A stretch of 64,000 bases of DNA from Gallaecimonas xiamenensis 3-C-1 (GCF_000299915.1 NZ_AMRI01000002.1:62001-126000), one strand, 5' to 3'; shown: positions 1 to 10,437, counted from the first letter of the stretch. A program made the numbers and translations. Notes: generated from the letters alone by a model not told the origin.

Positions 1-812
1 TCTACCGAGCTGGCGGTGATGTCGGCGTTGATGGACTTGGAGCCCAGGGTGTTCGCCTCGCGGTTGAACTCCTGCATCATAAAGTCCAGGCGCCGGCCTA
101 TGGCGCCGCCCTTTTTGAGGATGCTGCGGGTTTCTTTGACGTGGGACTCGAGGCGGTCCAGCTCTTCGGCCACGTCAACGCGGCTGGCCAGCATCACCAT
201 TTCCTGCTCCAGGCGGGCCGGGTCCAGTTCCACCTTGGCTTCTTCGAAGCGGTTTAGCAGGCGCTCGCGCTGCCAGGCCAATACCTGCGGCATCTGCTCG
301 CGTACCTTGGCCACTTCCCCCAGTACCCCGTCGAGGCGGGTTTCAATCAGGGTTTTGAGGTTGCTGCCTTCACGGCCACGGGCGTCGATAAAGTCCTTGA
401 GGGTCTCGTCGAAGGCGGCCAGCAGATCTTCGCTGATGGCGTCCAGATCCGCCTCGGGGGCGTTCATCACCCCTGGCCAGCGCAGCACGTCCAGCACATT
501 GATCTGCGATTGGGGGGCCTTGGCGGCCAGCTCGCTGGCGCGGGCCATCAGCATGTCGGCCAGGGCGCCGTTGTAGGCCAGGGTGTTGGCGTCGGCGGCG
601 GCCGCTTCAAAGCGCAGCTGCACTTCTACCTTGCCCCGGTTGAGCTTGGCCCGCAGTTTGTCCCGCAGCACAGGGTCCAGGCCCCGGAAGGATTCGGGCA
701 GGCGCAGGTAGGTTTCCAGGTAACGCTGGTTTACCGAGCGGATTTCCCAGGAGGCGTTGCCCCAGTCGGCCCGCACATCTTTGCGGGCAAAAGCGGTCAT
801 GCTGTAGGTCAT
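1..812 (-). CDS. yicC: YicC/YloC family endoribonuclease, 3' end cut by window edge
   Basis: The 270 visible codons begin MTYSMTAFAR and run through the conserved family body, with SVNQRYLETYLRLPESFRG near the N-terminus and REANTLGSKSINADITASSV at the break. E. coli YicC has about 287 residues, so only the last 15-20 are missing beyond position 1. Family members are cytoplasmic RNases linked to small-RNA turnover and stationary-phase survival; that role is family knowledge. The gene is divergent from rph, as in E. coli, with a 134-bp promoter region between them. The ATG at 812 is the first one in frame with the conserved N-terminus. Confidence 0.93.
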   Translation of the reverse strand, partial: MTYSMTAFARKDVRADWGNASWEIRSVNQRYLETYLRLPESFRGLDPVLRDKLRAKLNRGKVEVQLRFEAAAADANTLAYNGALADMLMARASELAAKAPQSQINVLDVLRWPGVMNAPEADLDAISEDLLAAFDETLKDFIDARGREGSNLKTLIETRLDGVLGEVAKVREQMPQVLAWQRERLLNRFEEAKVELDPARLEQEMVMLASRVDVAEELDRLESHVKETRSILKKGGAIGRRLDFMMQEFNREANTLGSKSINADITASSV

Positions 813-888
813 AAGGATTCCTTCGCGATTTGACCCCAGTATACCCAGACTTGGCCGGCCTTGTGAAAGCCCGGCAGGGCCCAGGCCG

Positions 889-917
889 TGGCCGATGGCG
901 GCCAGTTCCCCTATAAT
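889..917 (+). promoter_or_regulatory. Likely rph-pyrE promoter
   Basis: A perfect -10 hexamer TATAAT lies at 912-917, about 30 bp before the rph ATG. The -35 region 17 bp upstream (TGGCCG) is a poor match, so an activator or weak -35 use is possible. Only the -10 is convincing. Confidence 0.5.
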
Positions 918-946
918 GGCGCCACCTTTTACAGCCAGGACCAGCC

Positions 947-1660
<714 letters not shown>

Positions 1661-1670
1661 TTGTTATTGA

Positions 1671-1692
1671 CGGGGCATTGGCCCCGTTTTTT
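1671..1692 (+). terminator. Intrinsic terminator / probable pyrE attenuator
   Basis: The stem CGGGGC-ATTG-GCCCCG (1671-1686) is followed by six T (1687-1692). It starts 10 nt after the rph stop codon and ends 14 nt before the pyrE ATG. This is the geometry of the UTP-sensing attenuator known for E. coli rph-pyrE, where ribosomes translating rph close behind RNA polymerase prevent termination. Confidence 0.8.
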
Positions 1693-1706
1693 ATGGGACC
1701 GACATC

Positions 1707-2348
1707 ATGAAAGCCTACCAAAAAGCCTTTATCGAATTTGCCATCGAGCGCCAGGTGCTGCGCTTTGGCAGCTTTACCCTCAAGTCCGGCCGCCAGAGCC
1801 CATATTTTTTCAACGCCGGCCTCTTTAACACCGGCCGCGATCTCGCCAAGCTGGGCCGCTTCTATGCCGACGCCCTGATGGATGCCGGTATCGACTTTGA
1901 CCTGCTGTTCGGCCCGGCCTACAAGGGCATTCCCATCGCCACCACCACCGCCGTGGCCCTGAGCGATCACCACGACAAAGACTACCCCTACTGCTTTAAC
2001 CGCAAAGAGAAAAAAGAGCACGGCGAAGGCGGCAGCCTGGTGGGCAGCCCCCTCAAGGGCCGGGTGATGCTAGTGGACGACGTGATCACCGCCGGCACCG
2101 CCATCCGCGAGTCCATGGACATTATCCAGGCCGAAGGGGCCGAACTGGCCGGGGTACTGATTGCCCTGGACCGCCAGGAAAAAGGCAAGGGTGAACTCTC
2201 TGCCATCCAGGAAGTGGAGCGGGACTTCGGCTGCCAGGTGATCTCCATCATCACCCTGGCCGACCTCATCAGCTATCTGGAGCAAAAACCGGACATGCAA
2301 GAGGCTTTGCAAGCGGTGCGGAACTATCGTGCAAGTTACGGTGTCTGA
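1707..2348 (+). CDS. pyrE: Orotate phosphoribosyltransferase
   Basis: This 213-residue enzyme of pyrimidine synthesis converts orotate and PRPP to OMP. Typical PyrE segments are the N-terminal [11 protein letters not shown]-like stretch ([19 protein letters not shown], residues 20-38), the flexible loop with [12 protein letters not shown] (residues 98-109), and the PRPP-binding motif [13 protein letters not shown] (residues 119-131). The start ATG at 1707 follows the attenuator hairpin directly. The gene is downstream of rph as in enterics and ends before its own terminator at 2414. The length matches the family (213 residues). Confidence 0.98.
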   Translation: MKAYQKAFIEFAIERQVLRFGSFTLKSGRQSPYFFNAGLFNTGRDLAKLGRFYADALMDAGIDFDLLFGPAYKGIPIATTTAVALSDHHDKDYPYCFNRKEKKEHGEGGSLVGSPLKGRVMLVDDVITAGTAIRESMDIIQAEGAELAGVLIALDRQEKGKGELSAIQEVERDFGCQVISIITLADLISYLEQKPDMQEALQAVRNYRASYGV

Positions 2349-2413
2349 CCAGCGTTGCATTGAAACAAGGATGTTCAGGGCCCAGGCCCTTTTTCAAAGT
2401 CTGTAAGACCGAC

Positions 2414-2449
2414 GGCCAGAAAAGCTACCTTTTCTGGCCTTTCTTTTTA
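2414..2449 (+). terminator. Intrinsic terminator after pyrE
   Basis: The arms GGCCAGAAAA (2414-2423) and TTTTCTGGCC (2430-2439) form a perfect 10-bp stem with a 6-nt loop, followed by a T-rich tail. It separates the rph-pyrE unit from the receptor gene. Confidence 0.85.
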
Positions 2450-2469
2450 TCTGTCGTCAAATATTGAAT

Positions 2470-2484
2470 TGAGAATTGTTTTTA
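2470..2484. promoter_or_regulatory. Candidate Fur box upstream of siderophore receptor
   Basis: TGAGAATTGTTTTTA matches 10 of 14 informative positions of the 7-1-7 Fur consensus (TGATAAT-N-ATTATCA), with the left half-site nearly perfect. It lies in an AT-rich segment 45-59 bp before the receptor start. A siderophore receptor is normally Fur-controlled, so the position fits, but the right half is weak. Confidence 0.35.
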
Positions 2485-2528
2485 TTTAAGGTGTCGTGCT
2501 TCTGCCGTATAGATAGCAAGCCGCCTAC

Positions 2529-4610
2529 ATGAACGCTCGGACTCTCCTCTCCCTGGCCGTGGCCAGCGCCCTGTTTGGGCCCCAGGCCTTGGGCGCCGAA
2601 GACAACCTCGAACGCATTACCGTCACCGGCCGGGCCCAGTCCCTTTACCGGGTTGATGACGGCTCCCTGGCCACCAAGACCGACACCCCTCTGGCACGTA
2701 CCCCCCAGTCGGTGCAGATCCTGCCTTTGTCGCTGATTGAAGATCAGGCGGCCCTAGAGGTGACGGACCTGTACCGGTCTGTCAGCGGTGTCAGCCAGTA
2801 CAACTATGCGTCCGTGACGTTCCGGGGTTTTCGCCAAAACGAGGTGCGCTATGACGGTGTCAGGGGTGACCCCTATGCGGACGTGTCCACGCCGCAGCTG
2901 TTCAATATCGAGCAGGTGCAGGTGCTCAAGGGCCCAAGCGGCGCCCTGTACGGGGCCGGCGACCCCGGCGGCCTTATCAACTACGTCACCAAGAAACCCG
3001 GCTACCAGCACGATAACCGCCTGAAGTTCACTGCCGGCAACCAGGATTTTGTCAGTGGCAGCCTGGAGCTGTCCGGCCCCCTGACCGAGGCAGCGGATCA
3101 GCGCTACCGACTGGGGCTCTACCAAGACCATGAAAACCCCTATCGTTGGAACACCGACAACAGGCGCCGTGTCCTGGATGGGGGCTACGCCCTGGATCTG
3201 GGCCAGGACAGTACCCTTACCCTGCAGCTGACCGATGTGACGCAGCACCAGGGTGGTGCCCGCCTTAGGGGTATTCCCGCCGACGCCGAGGGGAACTTCC
3301 TGGCCGATGCCCGTTGGAACGCCAATGAGGCGTCCGACTTTCTGAGCCTGGACGCCACCGTCTACCAGGCCAGGCTCGACCATGATCTCAGCGACTGGCT
3401 GTCCAGCAACCTGACGGTCCGCTATTTCGACAATACCGAGCGCCAGCAATACCACGAACCGGCCAGCGCCGATGACAGTGACGGTGATGGCCTGGTGGAC
3501 TACGCCGAGCGCCAGTACCGGGACCAGACCCGGGACAACAGCGCCGGGTCCCTGACCGGTAACCTGGTTGCCGAGCTGGGCAGCCACACCCTGCTGTTGG
3601 GGGGCGATCTGGCCCGCCAGGATGAAGACTTCTACTACCAAAGGGCCAGGACCGCCGACGGCGTTGTTGGTATCAGCTACAGCGACCCCCAGTACGGCGT
3701 TACCGACCCGGCCAGTTACCGGATGCGCCTGGTGACCGACTCCAAGGCCCGCAGTTTACGTTATGGGGTCTATGTGCAAGACCAGTGGCGGCTGACCGAC
3801 GCCTGGGACCTGGTGGGCAGCGTTCGCCTGGACGGCTTCGAAGACAAGCTGAAAGACAATATCGGCGGCGGCGAGGAAAGTTTCCACGACAGGGGATGGT
3901 CCTACCGGTTGGGCAGTACCTACCAGCTCAGCGAGCAGCTGCACCCCTATGTGAACCTGGCCACCGGCTACAGCCCCCAAGACCTGTCCAGCCAGCAACA
4001 AAGCAAAGGTGGCCCTTTCGACCCCGAGCTGAGCAAACAATGGGAAGCGGGGCTGCGCAGCGACTGGCTGAACGGCGCCATCAACCTTAACCTGGCTGCC
4101 TACCATATCGAGCGCAAAAACATATTGCAGACCGACCCAAGCGACAGCGATCGTCTGATGGCCCTTGGCAAGGTACGCAGCAAGGGGTTCGAGGTGGACC
4201 TTTTGGGTGACATTGCCAGCAACTGGGTGCTGAACGCCAACTACGCCTATAACGACGCCGTAGTTAAAGAAGCCAGCAGTGGTATCAGCCGCTCTGTTGG
4301 CAAACGCTTTGCCAACGCACCACGCCATCAGTTCGGGCTTTGGACCCGCTATGACATCACCGCCATCGACTCGGCCATCGCCTTGGGTGCCGATTACGTG
4401 TCGGAGCAGTTTGACCAGGACGGCAACCGCATCAAGGCCTATACGGTGTTCGATGCTTCCTGGCAGACCCACTGGCAGGCCTGGCAGTTCCAGCTCAACG
4501 TCAAGAACCTCTTCGACAAGGCCTACGCGGTCAGCGGCCTGCTGGGACGCACCGGCCAGTTCCCCGGGGAGCGCCGGCGCCTTTACCTGTCGGCCAGCTA
4601 CCGCTTCTAA
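2529..4610 (+). CDS. TonB-dependent siderophore receptor (FpvA/FhuE type)
   Basis: This 693-residue outer-membrane receptor has a signal peptide (residues 1-22, cleavage after ALG-A) and a TonB box-like stretch LERITVTG at 27-34. Its plug domain contains TPLARTPQSVQILPLSLIED (about 54-73) and QVLKGPSGALYGAGDPGGLI (about 136-155). The beta-barrel ends in an aromatic residue (LSASYRF). The plug signature is that of the FpvA/FhuE/FoxA group, which imports ferric hydroxamate or mixed siderophores using TonB energy. The ligand cannot be read from sequence. The gene stands alone between two terminators, inside the conserved pyrE-slmA neighbourhood, so it is probably an insertion. No siderophore synthesis genes are nearby. 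Confidence 0.9.
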   Translation: MNARTLLSLAVASALFGPQALGAEDNLERITVTGRAQSLYRVDDGSLATKTDTPLARTPQSVQILPLSLIEDQAALEVTDLYRSVSGVSQYNYASVTFRGFRQNEVRYDGVRGDPYADVSTPQLFNIEQVQVLKGPSGALYGAGDPGGLINYVTKKPGYQHDNRLKFTAGNQDFVSGSLELSGPLTEAADQRYRLGLYQDHENPYRWNTDNRRRVLDGGYALDLGQDSTLTLQLTDVTQHQGGARLRGIPADAEGNFLADARWNANEASDFLSLDATVYQARLDHDLSDWLSSNLTVRYFDNTERQQYHEPASADDSDGDGLVDYAERQYRDQTRDNSAGSLTGNLVAELGSHTLLLGGDLARQDEDFYYQRARTADGVVGISYSDPQYGVTDPASYRMRLVTDSKARSLRYGVYVQDQWRLTDAWDLVGSVRLDGFEDKLKDNIGGGEESFHDRGWSYRLGSTYQLSEQLHPYVNLATGYSPQDLSSQQQSKGGPFDPELSKQWEAGLRSDWLNGAINLNLAAYHIERKNILQTDPSDSDRLMALGKVRSKGFEVDLLGDIASNWVLNANYAYNDAVVKEASSGISRSVGKRFANAPRHQFGLWTRYDITAIDSAIALGADYVSEQFDQDGNRIKAYTVFDASWQTHWQAWQFQLNVKNLFDKAYAVSGLLGRTGQFPGERRRLYLSASYRF

Positions 4611-4611
4611 C

Positions 4612-4638
4612 AAAAAAGGCGCCCTGAGGCGCCTTTTT
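4612..4638. terminator. Bidirectional intrinsic terminator
   Basis: AAAAAAGGCGCC (4612-4623) and GGCGCCTTTTT (4628-4638) pair with a short loop and have A and T tracts on both sides. It serves the convergent receptor gene and the DUF5362 gene. Confidence 0.85.
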
Positions 4639-4651
4639 CATGGGTACTGGC

Positions 4652-5017
4652 TTAGTAGCCCATGTGGCTCATGCCGGCCAGCATGGCCATGCCGCCGAAC
4701 AGCATGAACAGCACGGTCAGGATGATGCCGATCAGCACCATGACGCCGGAAATGGTGAAAAACGTTTTGAGTTTGTTCATGGCCTCGGTCATGCCTTCGG
4801 CAGAACCGCTGCGCTGGGCCGCTTCAATGGCGCTGGCGGCTTGGAACAGCAGGACGCCGGTCCAGATCGGCAGCCAGGCCCAGAGAATACCCACGATGGA
4901 CAGGGCTTGCAGGGCGCCGGAAATGATGGCGATCACGCCGACCAGCTTCATCCAGCCTTTGGCTTGGAAAAGGGGCAGGCTCAGGCGTTGGATGATGTCT
5001 TGTTGCTCAGTTTGCAT
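4652..5017 (-). CDS. DUF5362 family small membrane protein
   Basis: This 121-residue protein has a soluble N-terminus (MQTEQQDIIQRLSLPLFQAKG). Two hydrophobic segments follow at about 24-60 (WMKLVGVIAIISGALQALSIVGILWAWLPI), then a helix with FQAASAIEAAQRSG, then another hydrophobic hairpin at about 88-118. The pattern fits DUF5362 inner-membrane proteins, whose function is unknown. I chose the ATG at 5017 because AAGGAGA lies just upstream; a longer reading frame to 5089 would overlap slmA. It is next to slmA on the same strand and may be co-transcribed. Confidence 0.75.
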   Translation of the reverse strand: MQTEQQDIIQRLSLPLFQAKGWMKLVGVIAIISGALQALSIVGILWAWLPIWTGVLLFQAASAIEAAQRSGSAEGMTEAMNKLKTFFTISGVMVLIGIILTVLFMLFGGMAMLAGMSHMGY

Positions 5018-5058
5018 TGTCTCTCCTTGAGATAACGATGAAGGCTCCCTGCCAAGGC

Positions 5059-5643
5059 TCAGAGCAGTTGTTGTTCTATCAACTGCCACTGGGCGGCAAA
5101 ACCTTCGGTGGGTTGGTGTTTGAATCCGGAGCGCACGAACTGCCCGATACGGCCCTCGGCGAAAGCCAACAACAGATTGGCCAGGACCCCTTCATCGACT
5201 GAAAAGCCTTTCCCTTCCCTTAGGCGGCGCTCGCGCAGGATTTGCTTAAGCTGGGTTTCCAGTTTCTGAAACAGCAGCTCGATACGGTCGCGCAGGCGCT
5301 CCTGTTCGCCCTGCAGGGCGTCACCGTTAATGATACGGGTAAGACCGGGATTTTTCTCGGCAAAGGTCAGCAGCAGGTGCAGTAGATGATGAATGCGGGT
5401 CAGGGTGTCCTTTTCGTCCTTGATGATGAGGTTGATACGAGAGAGGAGGGATTCCTCGATAAAATCGATCAATCCTTCGAACATCCGCGCCTTGGAGGGG
5501 AAATGGCGATACAGCGCCGCTTCTGAGACACCCACCTGTGCGGCCAGTTTGGCCGTAGTAATGCGTTGCCCTGCTTGGGTTTCCAGCATTTGGGCCAGGC
5601 TTTGGAGGATTTGGTCTCGGCGGCTGACTTTGGCGTTGGCCAT
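5059..5643 (-). CDS. slmA: Nucleoid occlusion factor SlmA
   Basis: This 194-residue TetR-fold protein has the helix-turn-helix [20 protein letters not shown] at about 29-48 and the SlmA-specific body ([40 protein letters not shown]). SlmA binds chromosomal sites and blocks FtsZ polymerisation over unsegregated nucleoids. Its place between pyrE and dut is the enteric arrangement. The length is close to that of E. coli SlmA (198). The start is the ATG at 5643. Confidence 0.96.
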   Translation of the reverse strand: MANAKVSRRDQILQSLAQMLETQAGQRITTAKLAAQVGVSEAALYRHFPSKARMFEGLIDFIEESLLSRINLIIKDEKDTLTRIHHLLHLLLTFAEKNPGLTRIINGDALQGEQERLRDRIELLFQKLETQLKQILRERRLREGKGFSVDEGVLANLLLAFAEGRIGQFVRSGFKHQPTEGFAAQWQLIEQQLL

Positions 5644-5741
5644 GGTTACAACTTCCCTGCAAGATGAAGCAGGGGTCGCAGGCGCGACCCCTCAAAGGTA
5701 TGACTAGTTTATCTTGTGTTCAGGAAGGAAAAAAGCACCAC

Positions 5742-6200
5742 TCAGTGCCGTCCAGAGTGTCCGAAGCCCCCTTCGCCGCGTTCGGTGGCTTGAAAGTCGT
5801 CCACCAGGGCAAATTCGGCCTGCACTACCGGCATAAACACCAGCTGGGCTATGCGTTCACCGGGGGCGATGGTGAAGCTGTCATTGCCTCGGTTCCAGAC
5901 CGACACCATCAGCTGGCCCTGGTAGTCGGAGTCGATCAGCCCCACCAGGTTACCCAGCACTATGCCGTGCTTATGGCCAAGGCCACTGCGGGGCAAAATG
6001 GTGGCGCAGAGGTTCGGGTCCTGGATGTAAATGGCAAGACCGGTGGGTACCAGGGTGGTCTGGCCCGGCGCCAGTTCGATGGGGCCGTCGATAACGGCGC
6101 GCAGGTCCAGCCCGGCAGAGCCGTCGGTGGCGTAGGCGGGCAGAGGGAACTCGGTGCCGACGCGGGGATCGAGGACTTTCAGTTGGATCGGGGTCTTCAT
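5742..6200 (-). CDS. dut: dUTP diphosphatase
   Basis: This 152-residue trimeric dUTPase hydrolyses dUTP to dUMP, preventing uracil incorporation and feeding dTMP synthesis. Family motifs are visible: [12 protein letters not shown] (about 24-35), [16 protein letters not shown] (about 72-87), [17 protein letters not shown] (about 90-106), [13 protein letters not shown] (about 115-127) and the C-terminal P-loop-like [10 protein letters not shown]. The ATG overlaps the coaBC stop (ATGA), so the two genes are translationally coupled. The same pair occurs in E. coli as dfp-dut. Confidence 0.97.
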   Translation of the reverse strand: MKTPIQLKVLDPRVGTEFPLPAYATDGSAGLDLRAVIDGPIELAPGQTTLVPTGLAIYIQDPNLCATILPRSGLGHKHGIVLGNLVGLIDSDYQGQLMVSVWNRGNDSFTIAPGERIAQLVFMPVVQAEFALVDDFQATERGEGGFGHSGRH

Positions 6201-7396
6201 GCTTTCTCACTCAAAAGGGTTGCCAATTCGGCCATCAGTTGCCGGGCCAGGTCTCGCTTGCTGGCCCTGGGCAAGGGCAGCTGGCGGTCAGGGGTGATCA
6301 GGGTCAGCTGGTTGTCGTCCTGGCCAAAGGCCAGGCCGTCGCCTACGGCATTGGCGGCGATCAGGTCCAGGCCCTTGCGCTGTAATTTGTCGCGGGCGTA
6401 GTGCTCCACGTCCTGGGTTTCGGCGGCAAAGCCCACCACCAGCCGTGGGCGGGCCGCCAAGGCCGCCACTTCGCTGATGATGTCGGGGTTTTTCACCATC
6501 TCCACCGTCAGTTTGTCCTGGCTTTTCTTGATCTTCTGGGGCTGGCTGCTGGCCGGACGATAGTCGGCCACGGCGGCGCAGCCGATAAAAATGTCGCAGC
6601 CGGCGGCCGCGCCAAGGGCGGCATCACGCATCTGTAACGCCGACTCTACATCCAGGCGGCTGACCCCGGCCGGTGTGGCCAGGCTCACCGGGCCGCTGAC
6701 CAGGGTGACCTCGGCGCCAAGGGCTTTGGCGGCTTCGGCCAGGGCAAAGCCCATTTTGCCGGAACTGTGATTGGACAGGTAACGCACCGGGTCCAGGGGT
6801 TCGCGGGTGGGGCCGGCGGTGATCACCACCTGGCGACCTAACAGGGGCTGGGGGCCGAACAGGGCTTCGGCCTGGGCTACCAGCTCCAGGGGCTCCTGCA
6901 TGCGGCCCGGGCCCACATCGCCACAGGCCTGTTCGCCGCCATTGGGGCCCCAGATGTGCACGCCACGGCGTTGTAGCAGGGCCAGGTTGTCCTGGGTGGC
7001 CTGGGCCTTGTACATCTGCTGGTTCATGGCCGGCGCCACCGCCAAGGGGGCGCTGGAGGCCAGCACCAGGGTGGTGAGCAGGTCGTCCCCCATACCCTGG
7101 GCAATACGGGCCAACAGGTTGGCGGTGGCCGGGGCTATCAGGATCAGATCGGCCCACTTGGCCAGCTCGATATGGCCCATGGCCGCTTCGGCGGCCGGGT
7201 CCAACAGGCTGTCACCCACCGGGTTGCCGGACAGGGCTTGCAGGGTCAGGGGCGTGATGAATTCCTTGGCCGAATCTGTCATCACCACCCGCACCTGGGC
7301 GCCCCTTTCTTTCAGGCGCCGGACCAGATCTGCACTCTTATAGGCGGCGATGCCGCCACCGATACCCAGCAGTATGCGTTTTTGAGAGAGGGTCAT
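6197..7396 (-). CDS. coaBC: Bifunctional phosphopantothenoylcysteine decarboxylase / phosphopantothenate-cysteine ligase
   Basis: This 399-residue fusion enzyme of coenzyme A synthesis has two domains. The N-terminal flavoprotein CoaC domain (about 1-185) carries [18 protein letters not shown], the active-site His in [20 protein letters not shown] and the catalytic Cys in [10 protein letters not shown]. The CoaB ligase domain (about 186-399) carries [20 protein letters not shown] and the Lys cluster [10 protein letters not shown] took the ATG at 7396 rather than a GTG at 7402, because GGAAGG sits 5 nt before it. It is upstream of dut with a 4-bp overlap. Length is normal for the family. Confidence 0.96.
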   Translation of the reverse strand: MTLSQKRILLGIGGGIAAYKSADLVRRLKERGAQVRVVMTDSAKEFITPLTLQALSGNPVGDSLLDPAAEAAMGHIELAKWADLILIAPATANLLARIAQGMGDDLLTTLVLASSAPLAVAPAMNQQMYKAQATQDNLALLQRRGVHIWGPNGGEQACGDVGPGRMQEPLELVAQAEALFGPQPLLGRQVVITAGPTREPLDPVRYLSNHSSGKMGFALAEAAKALGAEVTLVSGPVSLATPAGVSRLDVESALQMRDAALGAAAGCDIFIGCAAVADYRPASSQPQKIKKSQDKLTVEMVKNPDIISEVAALAARPRLVVGFAAETQDVEHYARDKLQRKGLDLIAANAVGDGLAFGQDDNQLTLITPDRQLPLPRASKRDLARQLMAELATLLSEKA

Positions 7397-7516
7397 GGTC
7401 ACCTTCCAGCCTGTTGAAGGCCGCTAAGATAGCATATTTGGCCGCTAGCCTCGTCTACCCTTAAGTTCCCCCCTCTGGTGTCGTTGCAAAACAGGGAACC
7501 TTTATCTGGAGGCTCT

Positions 7517-9190
7517 ATGGGTAGCTTGCCAATCAAAATTCGAATCATCCTGCTGGCGGTGGTACCGGTGCTATTGGTGTCACTGGTGTCCAATCTGCAA
7601 CTCTGGTGGCGCCAAAGCGGCGAGTTGGAGAGCAGCCTGGCGCAAGTACGCAGCCAGATGATGGATGACCACAAAGCCCAGCTCACCAGCTACCTGCGCC
7701 TGGCGACGACCGCCATCGAACCTTTCTACCAGCAAGACGGCCCCCAGAGCCGTGAGCAGGCCAAGGCGGTGCTGCGCCGGCTGCGATACCAAGACGACGG
7801 TTACTTTTACGTCTATGACCAAAACGGCGTCAACCTGGTACACGGCGCCAATGCCAAGCTCGAAGGCCAGAACCTGCTGACCATGAAAGATAAGATGGGC
7901 AACAGCGTTATCCAGGACATCCTCGACAGCACCAACAAGGGTGACGGCTTCAGCCGTTTTTACTGGAACAAGCCGTCCAAGGGCACCGAAGAGCCCAAGC
8001 TGGCCCTTGGAGTCAGTTTGCCCAAGTGGGGATGGGTGCTTGGCACCGGTTTTTACATCGACAATGTGGACGAACAGGTCAATACCCTCAGAGCTCAGGA
8101 AGAGAGCCGGTTCCGGGGCCTGGTAATGTCCATGGTGATAGGTTCTTTGGTGCTGGCCGCCCTGGTGGCCCTGGCTGCCTTGTGGTTGGCGTCGGGCATC
8201 AACAGCCCCTTGCAGCAGTTGCTGGCCAACCTCGATGACATTTCCCAGGGGGAAGGCGATCTTACCCGCCGCCTGAGTGTGCAAAGTCGGGACGAACTGG
8301 GGCGCCTGGCTGATGCCTTCAACCGTTTTGTGGCCAAAATTCATCAGTCCATCGGTGACGTGGCCGGAGTGACCGGCAAAATCACCGGCAGTATCGATGT
8401 CATCCACCGCCAATCCCAGGACAACCAACAGCAGATGCAGCGCCACCGCCAACAGACAGAACAGGTGGTGACCGCTGTTACCGAAATGAGCGCCACCGCC
8501 CAGGAAGTGGCCAGCAGTGCCAGCCGCGCCGCCGACGCCACCGCCCATGCCGACCGGGAGTCGGCCAAGGCTACCCAGGTGGTGCAAACCGCCATCGCCA
8601 GCATCGACGGCCTGGTGCAAGACGTAGGGGAAGCCGGGCGGGTGATCAACGACCTGGACCAGGATACCGACAAGATCTCCCAGGTGGTGGAGGTGATTTC
8701 CGCCATCGCCGAACAGACCAACCTGTTGGCCCTCAACGCCGCGATCGAAGCGGCCAGGGCAGGCGACCAGGGCCGTGGCTTTGCGGTGGTGGCCGACGAA
8801 GTGCGTAACCTGGCGGCCCGTACCCAGCAGAGCACGGTGGAGATCGGCACCATGCTGCAAAGCCTGCAGAGCAGCGTCAAAAAAGCGGTGGACGTGGTGC
8901 AAGGCAGCCAGCTGCGCAGCCAGCAGACCATGGCAGAGGCCAACAAGGTGGTGGAGACCCTCAACGTGGTAGCCATGGCCGTGGGCACCATCAATGAGAT
9001 GAACATGCAGATAGCCTCCGCCGCCGAGGAGCAGAATGCCGTTTCCGAGGAGATTAACCGCAATTTGACGGCCATCTCCGAGATCGTCGAGCACCTGGCC
9101 AAGGGCGCCGACCAGGCCAAGGACAATGGCAGCCAGCTGGCCCAGGCCAATCAGACCCTGGGCCAGCTGGTGGGGAGTTTTCGCATCTAG
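7517..9190 (+). CDS. Methyl-accepting chemotaxis protein with single Cache sensor
   Basis: This 557-residue chemoreceptor has a first membrane segment at about 7-29 and a periplasmic sCache-type sensor (about 45-185, with [20 protein letters not shown] and [19 protein letters not shown]). A second membrane segment lies at about 201-225, then a HAMP domain ([20 protein letters not shown]). The signalling hairpin has its tip at about 396-432 ([20 protein letters not shown], then [14 protein letters not shown]). Cache domains of this kind often bind small carboxylic acids, but the ligand is unknown. The ATG at 7517 follows TGGAGG; an upstream start at 7478 lacks such a site. It is an insertion between coaBC and radC relative to E. 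coli. Confidence 0.93.
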   Translation: MGSLPIKIRIILLAVVPVLLVSLVSNLQLWWRQSGELESSLAQVRSQMMDDHKAQLTSYLRLATTAIEPFYQQDGPQSREQAKAVLRRLRYQDDGYFYVYDQNGVNLVHGANAKLEGQNLLTMKDKMGNSVIQDILDSTNKGDGFSRFYWNKPSKGTEEPKLALGVSLPKWGWVLGTGFYIDNVDEQVNTLRAQEESRFRGLVMSMVIGSLVLAALVALAALWLASGINSPLQQLLANLDDISQGEGDLTRRLSVQSRDELGRLADAFNRFVAKIHQSIGDVAGVTGKITGSIDVIHRQSQDNQQQMQRHRQQTEQVVTAVTEMSATAQEVASSASRAADATAHADRESAKATQVVQTAIASIDGLVQDVGEAGRVINDLDQDTDKISQVVEVISAIAEQTNLLALNAAIEAARAGDQGRGFAVVADEVRNLAARTQQSTVEIGTMLQSLQSSVKKAVDVVQGSQLRSQQTMAEANKVVETLNVVAMAVGTINEMNMQIASAAEEQNAVSEEINRNLTAISEIVEHLAKGADQAKDNGSQLAQANQTLGQLVGSFRI

Positions 9191-9219
9191 GGCCGGTCAA
9201 GGCCGGCCAGGGAGGGCTG

Positions 9220-9894
9220 ATGGCAATAACAGATTGGCCCGAGGCCGAGCGGCCACGGGAAAAACTGCTGCACCAAGGCCCTGGGGCCCTGAGCGATGCC
9301 GAACTGCTGGCCATCTTTTTACGGGTGGGCATCAGCGGCAAGGACGCAGTAACCCTGGCCCGGGAGCTGCTGGGCCAATTTGGCGGCCTGCGCAACCTGG
9401 TTAACGCCGAGCTTGAGCAGTTTTGTCAGGCCCCCGGCCTGGGGCTGGCCAAGTTCGCCCAGCTGCAGGCGGCGGTGGAGCTGACCCGCCGCTTTTTAGG
9501 CGAAAAGCTGAGCCGCGAAGCGGTGCTGAGTTGCCCCGATGATGTGCGCCATTACCTGCTGAGCCGTCTGCGGGACCAGCCCAGAGAGCTATTCTGCCTA
9601 TTATTGCTGGACTCCCAGCACAGGGTCATTAAACTGCACGAGCTGTTTTTCGGCACCTTGGACGCCGCTGCCGTCTACCCCCGTGAGGTGGTAAAGGCGG
9701 TGCTGGCGGCCAATGCTGCCGCAGTGATCCTGGTGCACAATCACCCCTCCGGGATCGCTGAGCCCAGCCGGGCCGACCGACAGCTGACAGAGCGCCTGGG
9801 TGCGGCTCTGGGGCTGGTGGATGTGCGGGTGCTGGACCATCTGGTGATTGGAGATGGAGAGGCCATTTCCTTTGCGGAACGCGGCTGGCTGTGA
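9220..9894 (+). CDS. radC: RadC family JAB/MPN-domain protein
   Basis: This 224-residue protein has the N-terminal helix-hairpin-helix UPF0758 part ([20 protein letters not shown]) and a C-terminal JAMM metalloprotease-like domain. The JAMM motif is [15 protein letters not shown] (about 170-184; H-x-H, S and D ligands present). RadC was once thought to be a DNA repair protein, but its true role is unsettled. It precedes rpmB-rpmG as in E. coli, and GGAGGG precedes the ATG. Full length for the family. Confidence 0.95.
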   Translation: MAITDWPEAERPREKLLHQGPGALSDAELLAIFLRVGISGKDAVTLARELLGQFGGLRNLVNAELEQFCQAPGLGLAKFAQLQAAVELTRRFLGEKLSREAVLSCPDDVRHYLLSRLRDQPRELFCLLLLDSQHRVIKLHELFFGTLDAAAVYPREVVKAVLAANAAAVILVHNHPSGIAEPSRADRQLTERLGAALGLVDVRVLDHLVIGDGEAISFAERGWL

Positions 9895-9900
9895 TCTTTC

Positions 9901-9929
9901 TTGATCTTGCCGGCGCTTTTCTGTATAAA
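9901..9929 (+). promoter_or_regulatory. rpmB-rpmG promoter
   Basis: TTGATC (9901-9906) and TATAAA (9924-9929) are separated by exactly 17 bp, and a GC-rich discriminator (TTGCGCCC) follows. The GC-rich discriminator is typical of promoters under stringent control, as expected for ribosomal protein genes. Confidence 0.7.
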
Positions 9930-9948
9930 TTGCGCCCTCTCTGCGCCT

Positions 9949-9981
9949 GAGGCGACGGCCTCGAGGTGATAATCGCTCGAG
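9949..9981 (+). promoter_or_regulatory. Two overlapping hairpins in the rpmB leader
   Basis: GAGGC-GACG-GCCTC (9949-9962) and CTCGAG-N10-CTCGAG (9960-9981) share bases 9960-9962, so they cannot form together. They lie in the 5' leader about 25 nt before the L28 start codon. This may be a regulatory switch or simply leader structure. Confidence 0.4.
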
Positions 9982-10006
9982 CTGATGTTTTTGGAGATTA
10001 TTGACA

Positions 10007-10243
10007 ATGTCCCGAGTATGCCAAGTAACCGGCAAGGGTCCGGTAGTGGGTAACAACGTTTCCCACGCTAACAACAAGACCCGTCGCCGTTTTCTGCCTA
10101 ACCTGCAAACCCACCGTTTCTGGGTAGCCAGCGAAAACCGTTTCGTTAAGCTGCGCCTGTCCACCAAGGGTATGCGTATTATCGACAAGAAGGGCATCGA
10201 CGCCGTACTGGCTGACCTGCGTGCCCGTGGTGAGAAGATTTAA
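10007..10243 (+). CDS. rpmB: 50S ribosomal protein L28
   Basis: This 78-residue protein is the bacterial L28 in full: [20 protein letters not shown] at the start and [20 protein letters not shown] near the end. It is part of the large ribosomal subunit near the exit-site tRNA region. Only one Cys is present in the N-terminus, so this is the zinc-free (C-) type. The ATG at 10007 was chosen over a TTG two codons upstream, because GGAG lies at the right distance. It is followed by rpmG after 10 nt. Confidence 0.98.
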   Translation: MSRVCQVTGKGPVVGNNVSHANNKTRRRFLPNLQTHRFWVASENRFVKLRLSTKGMRIIDKKGIDAVLADLRARGEKI

Positions 10244-10253
10244 GGGGTAAACC

Positions 10254-10421
10254 ATGGCAAAAGGTATTCGTGAGAAGATCAAGCTGGTTTCCACTGCCGG
10301 TACCGGTCACTTCTACACCACCGATAAAAACAAACGCAACATGCCGGAAAAGATGGAAATCAAAAAGTACGATCCGGTTGTGCGCAAGCACGTTGCCTAC
10401 AAAGAAGCCAAAATCAAATAA
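10254..10421 (+). CDS. rpmG: 50S ribosomal protein L33
   Basis: The 55-residue protein starts [20 protein letters not shown] and ends with EAKIK. It has no Cys pair, so it is the zinc-independent form of L33. It lies 10 nt after rpmB with GGGG upstream of the ATG and is followed by a strong terminator. The rpmB-rpmG pair is conserved across gammaproteobacteria. Confidence 0.97.
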   Translation: MAKGIREKIKLVSTAGTGHFYTTDKNKRNMPEKMEIKKYDPVVRKHVAYKEAKIK

Positions 10422-10437
10422 GATTGTGGCCTTCTTG

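Noticed and set aside
2349-2528. Cobalamin riboswitch before the TonB-dependent receptor
   Set aside because: No B12-box-like sequence was found; the protein belongs to the siderophore group, and a weak Fur box fits better.
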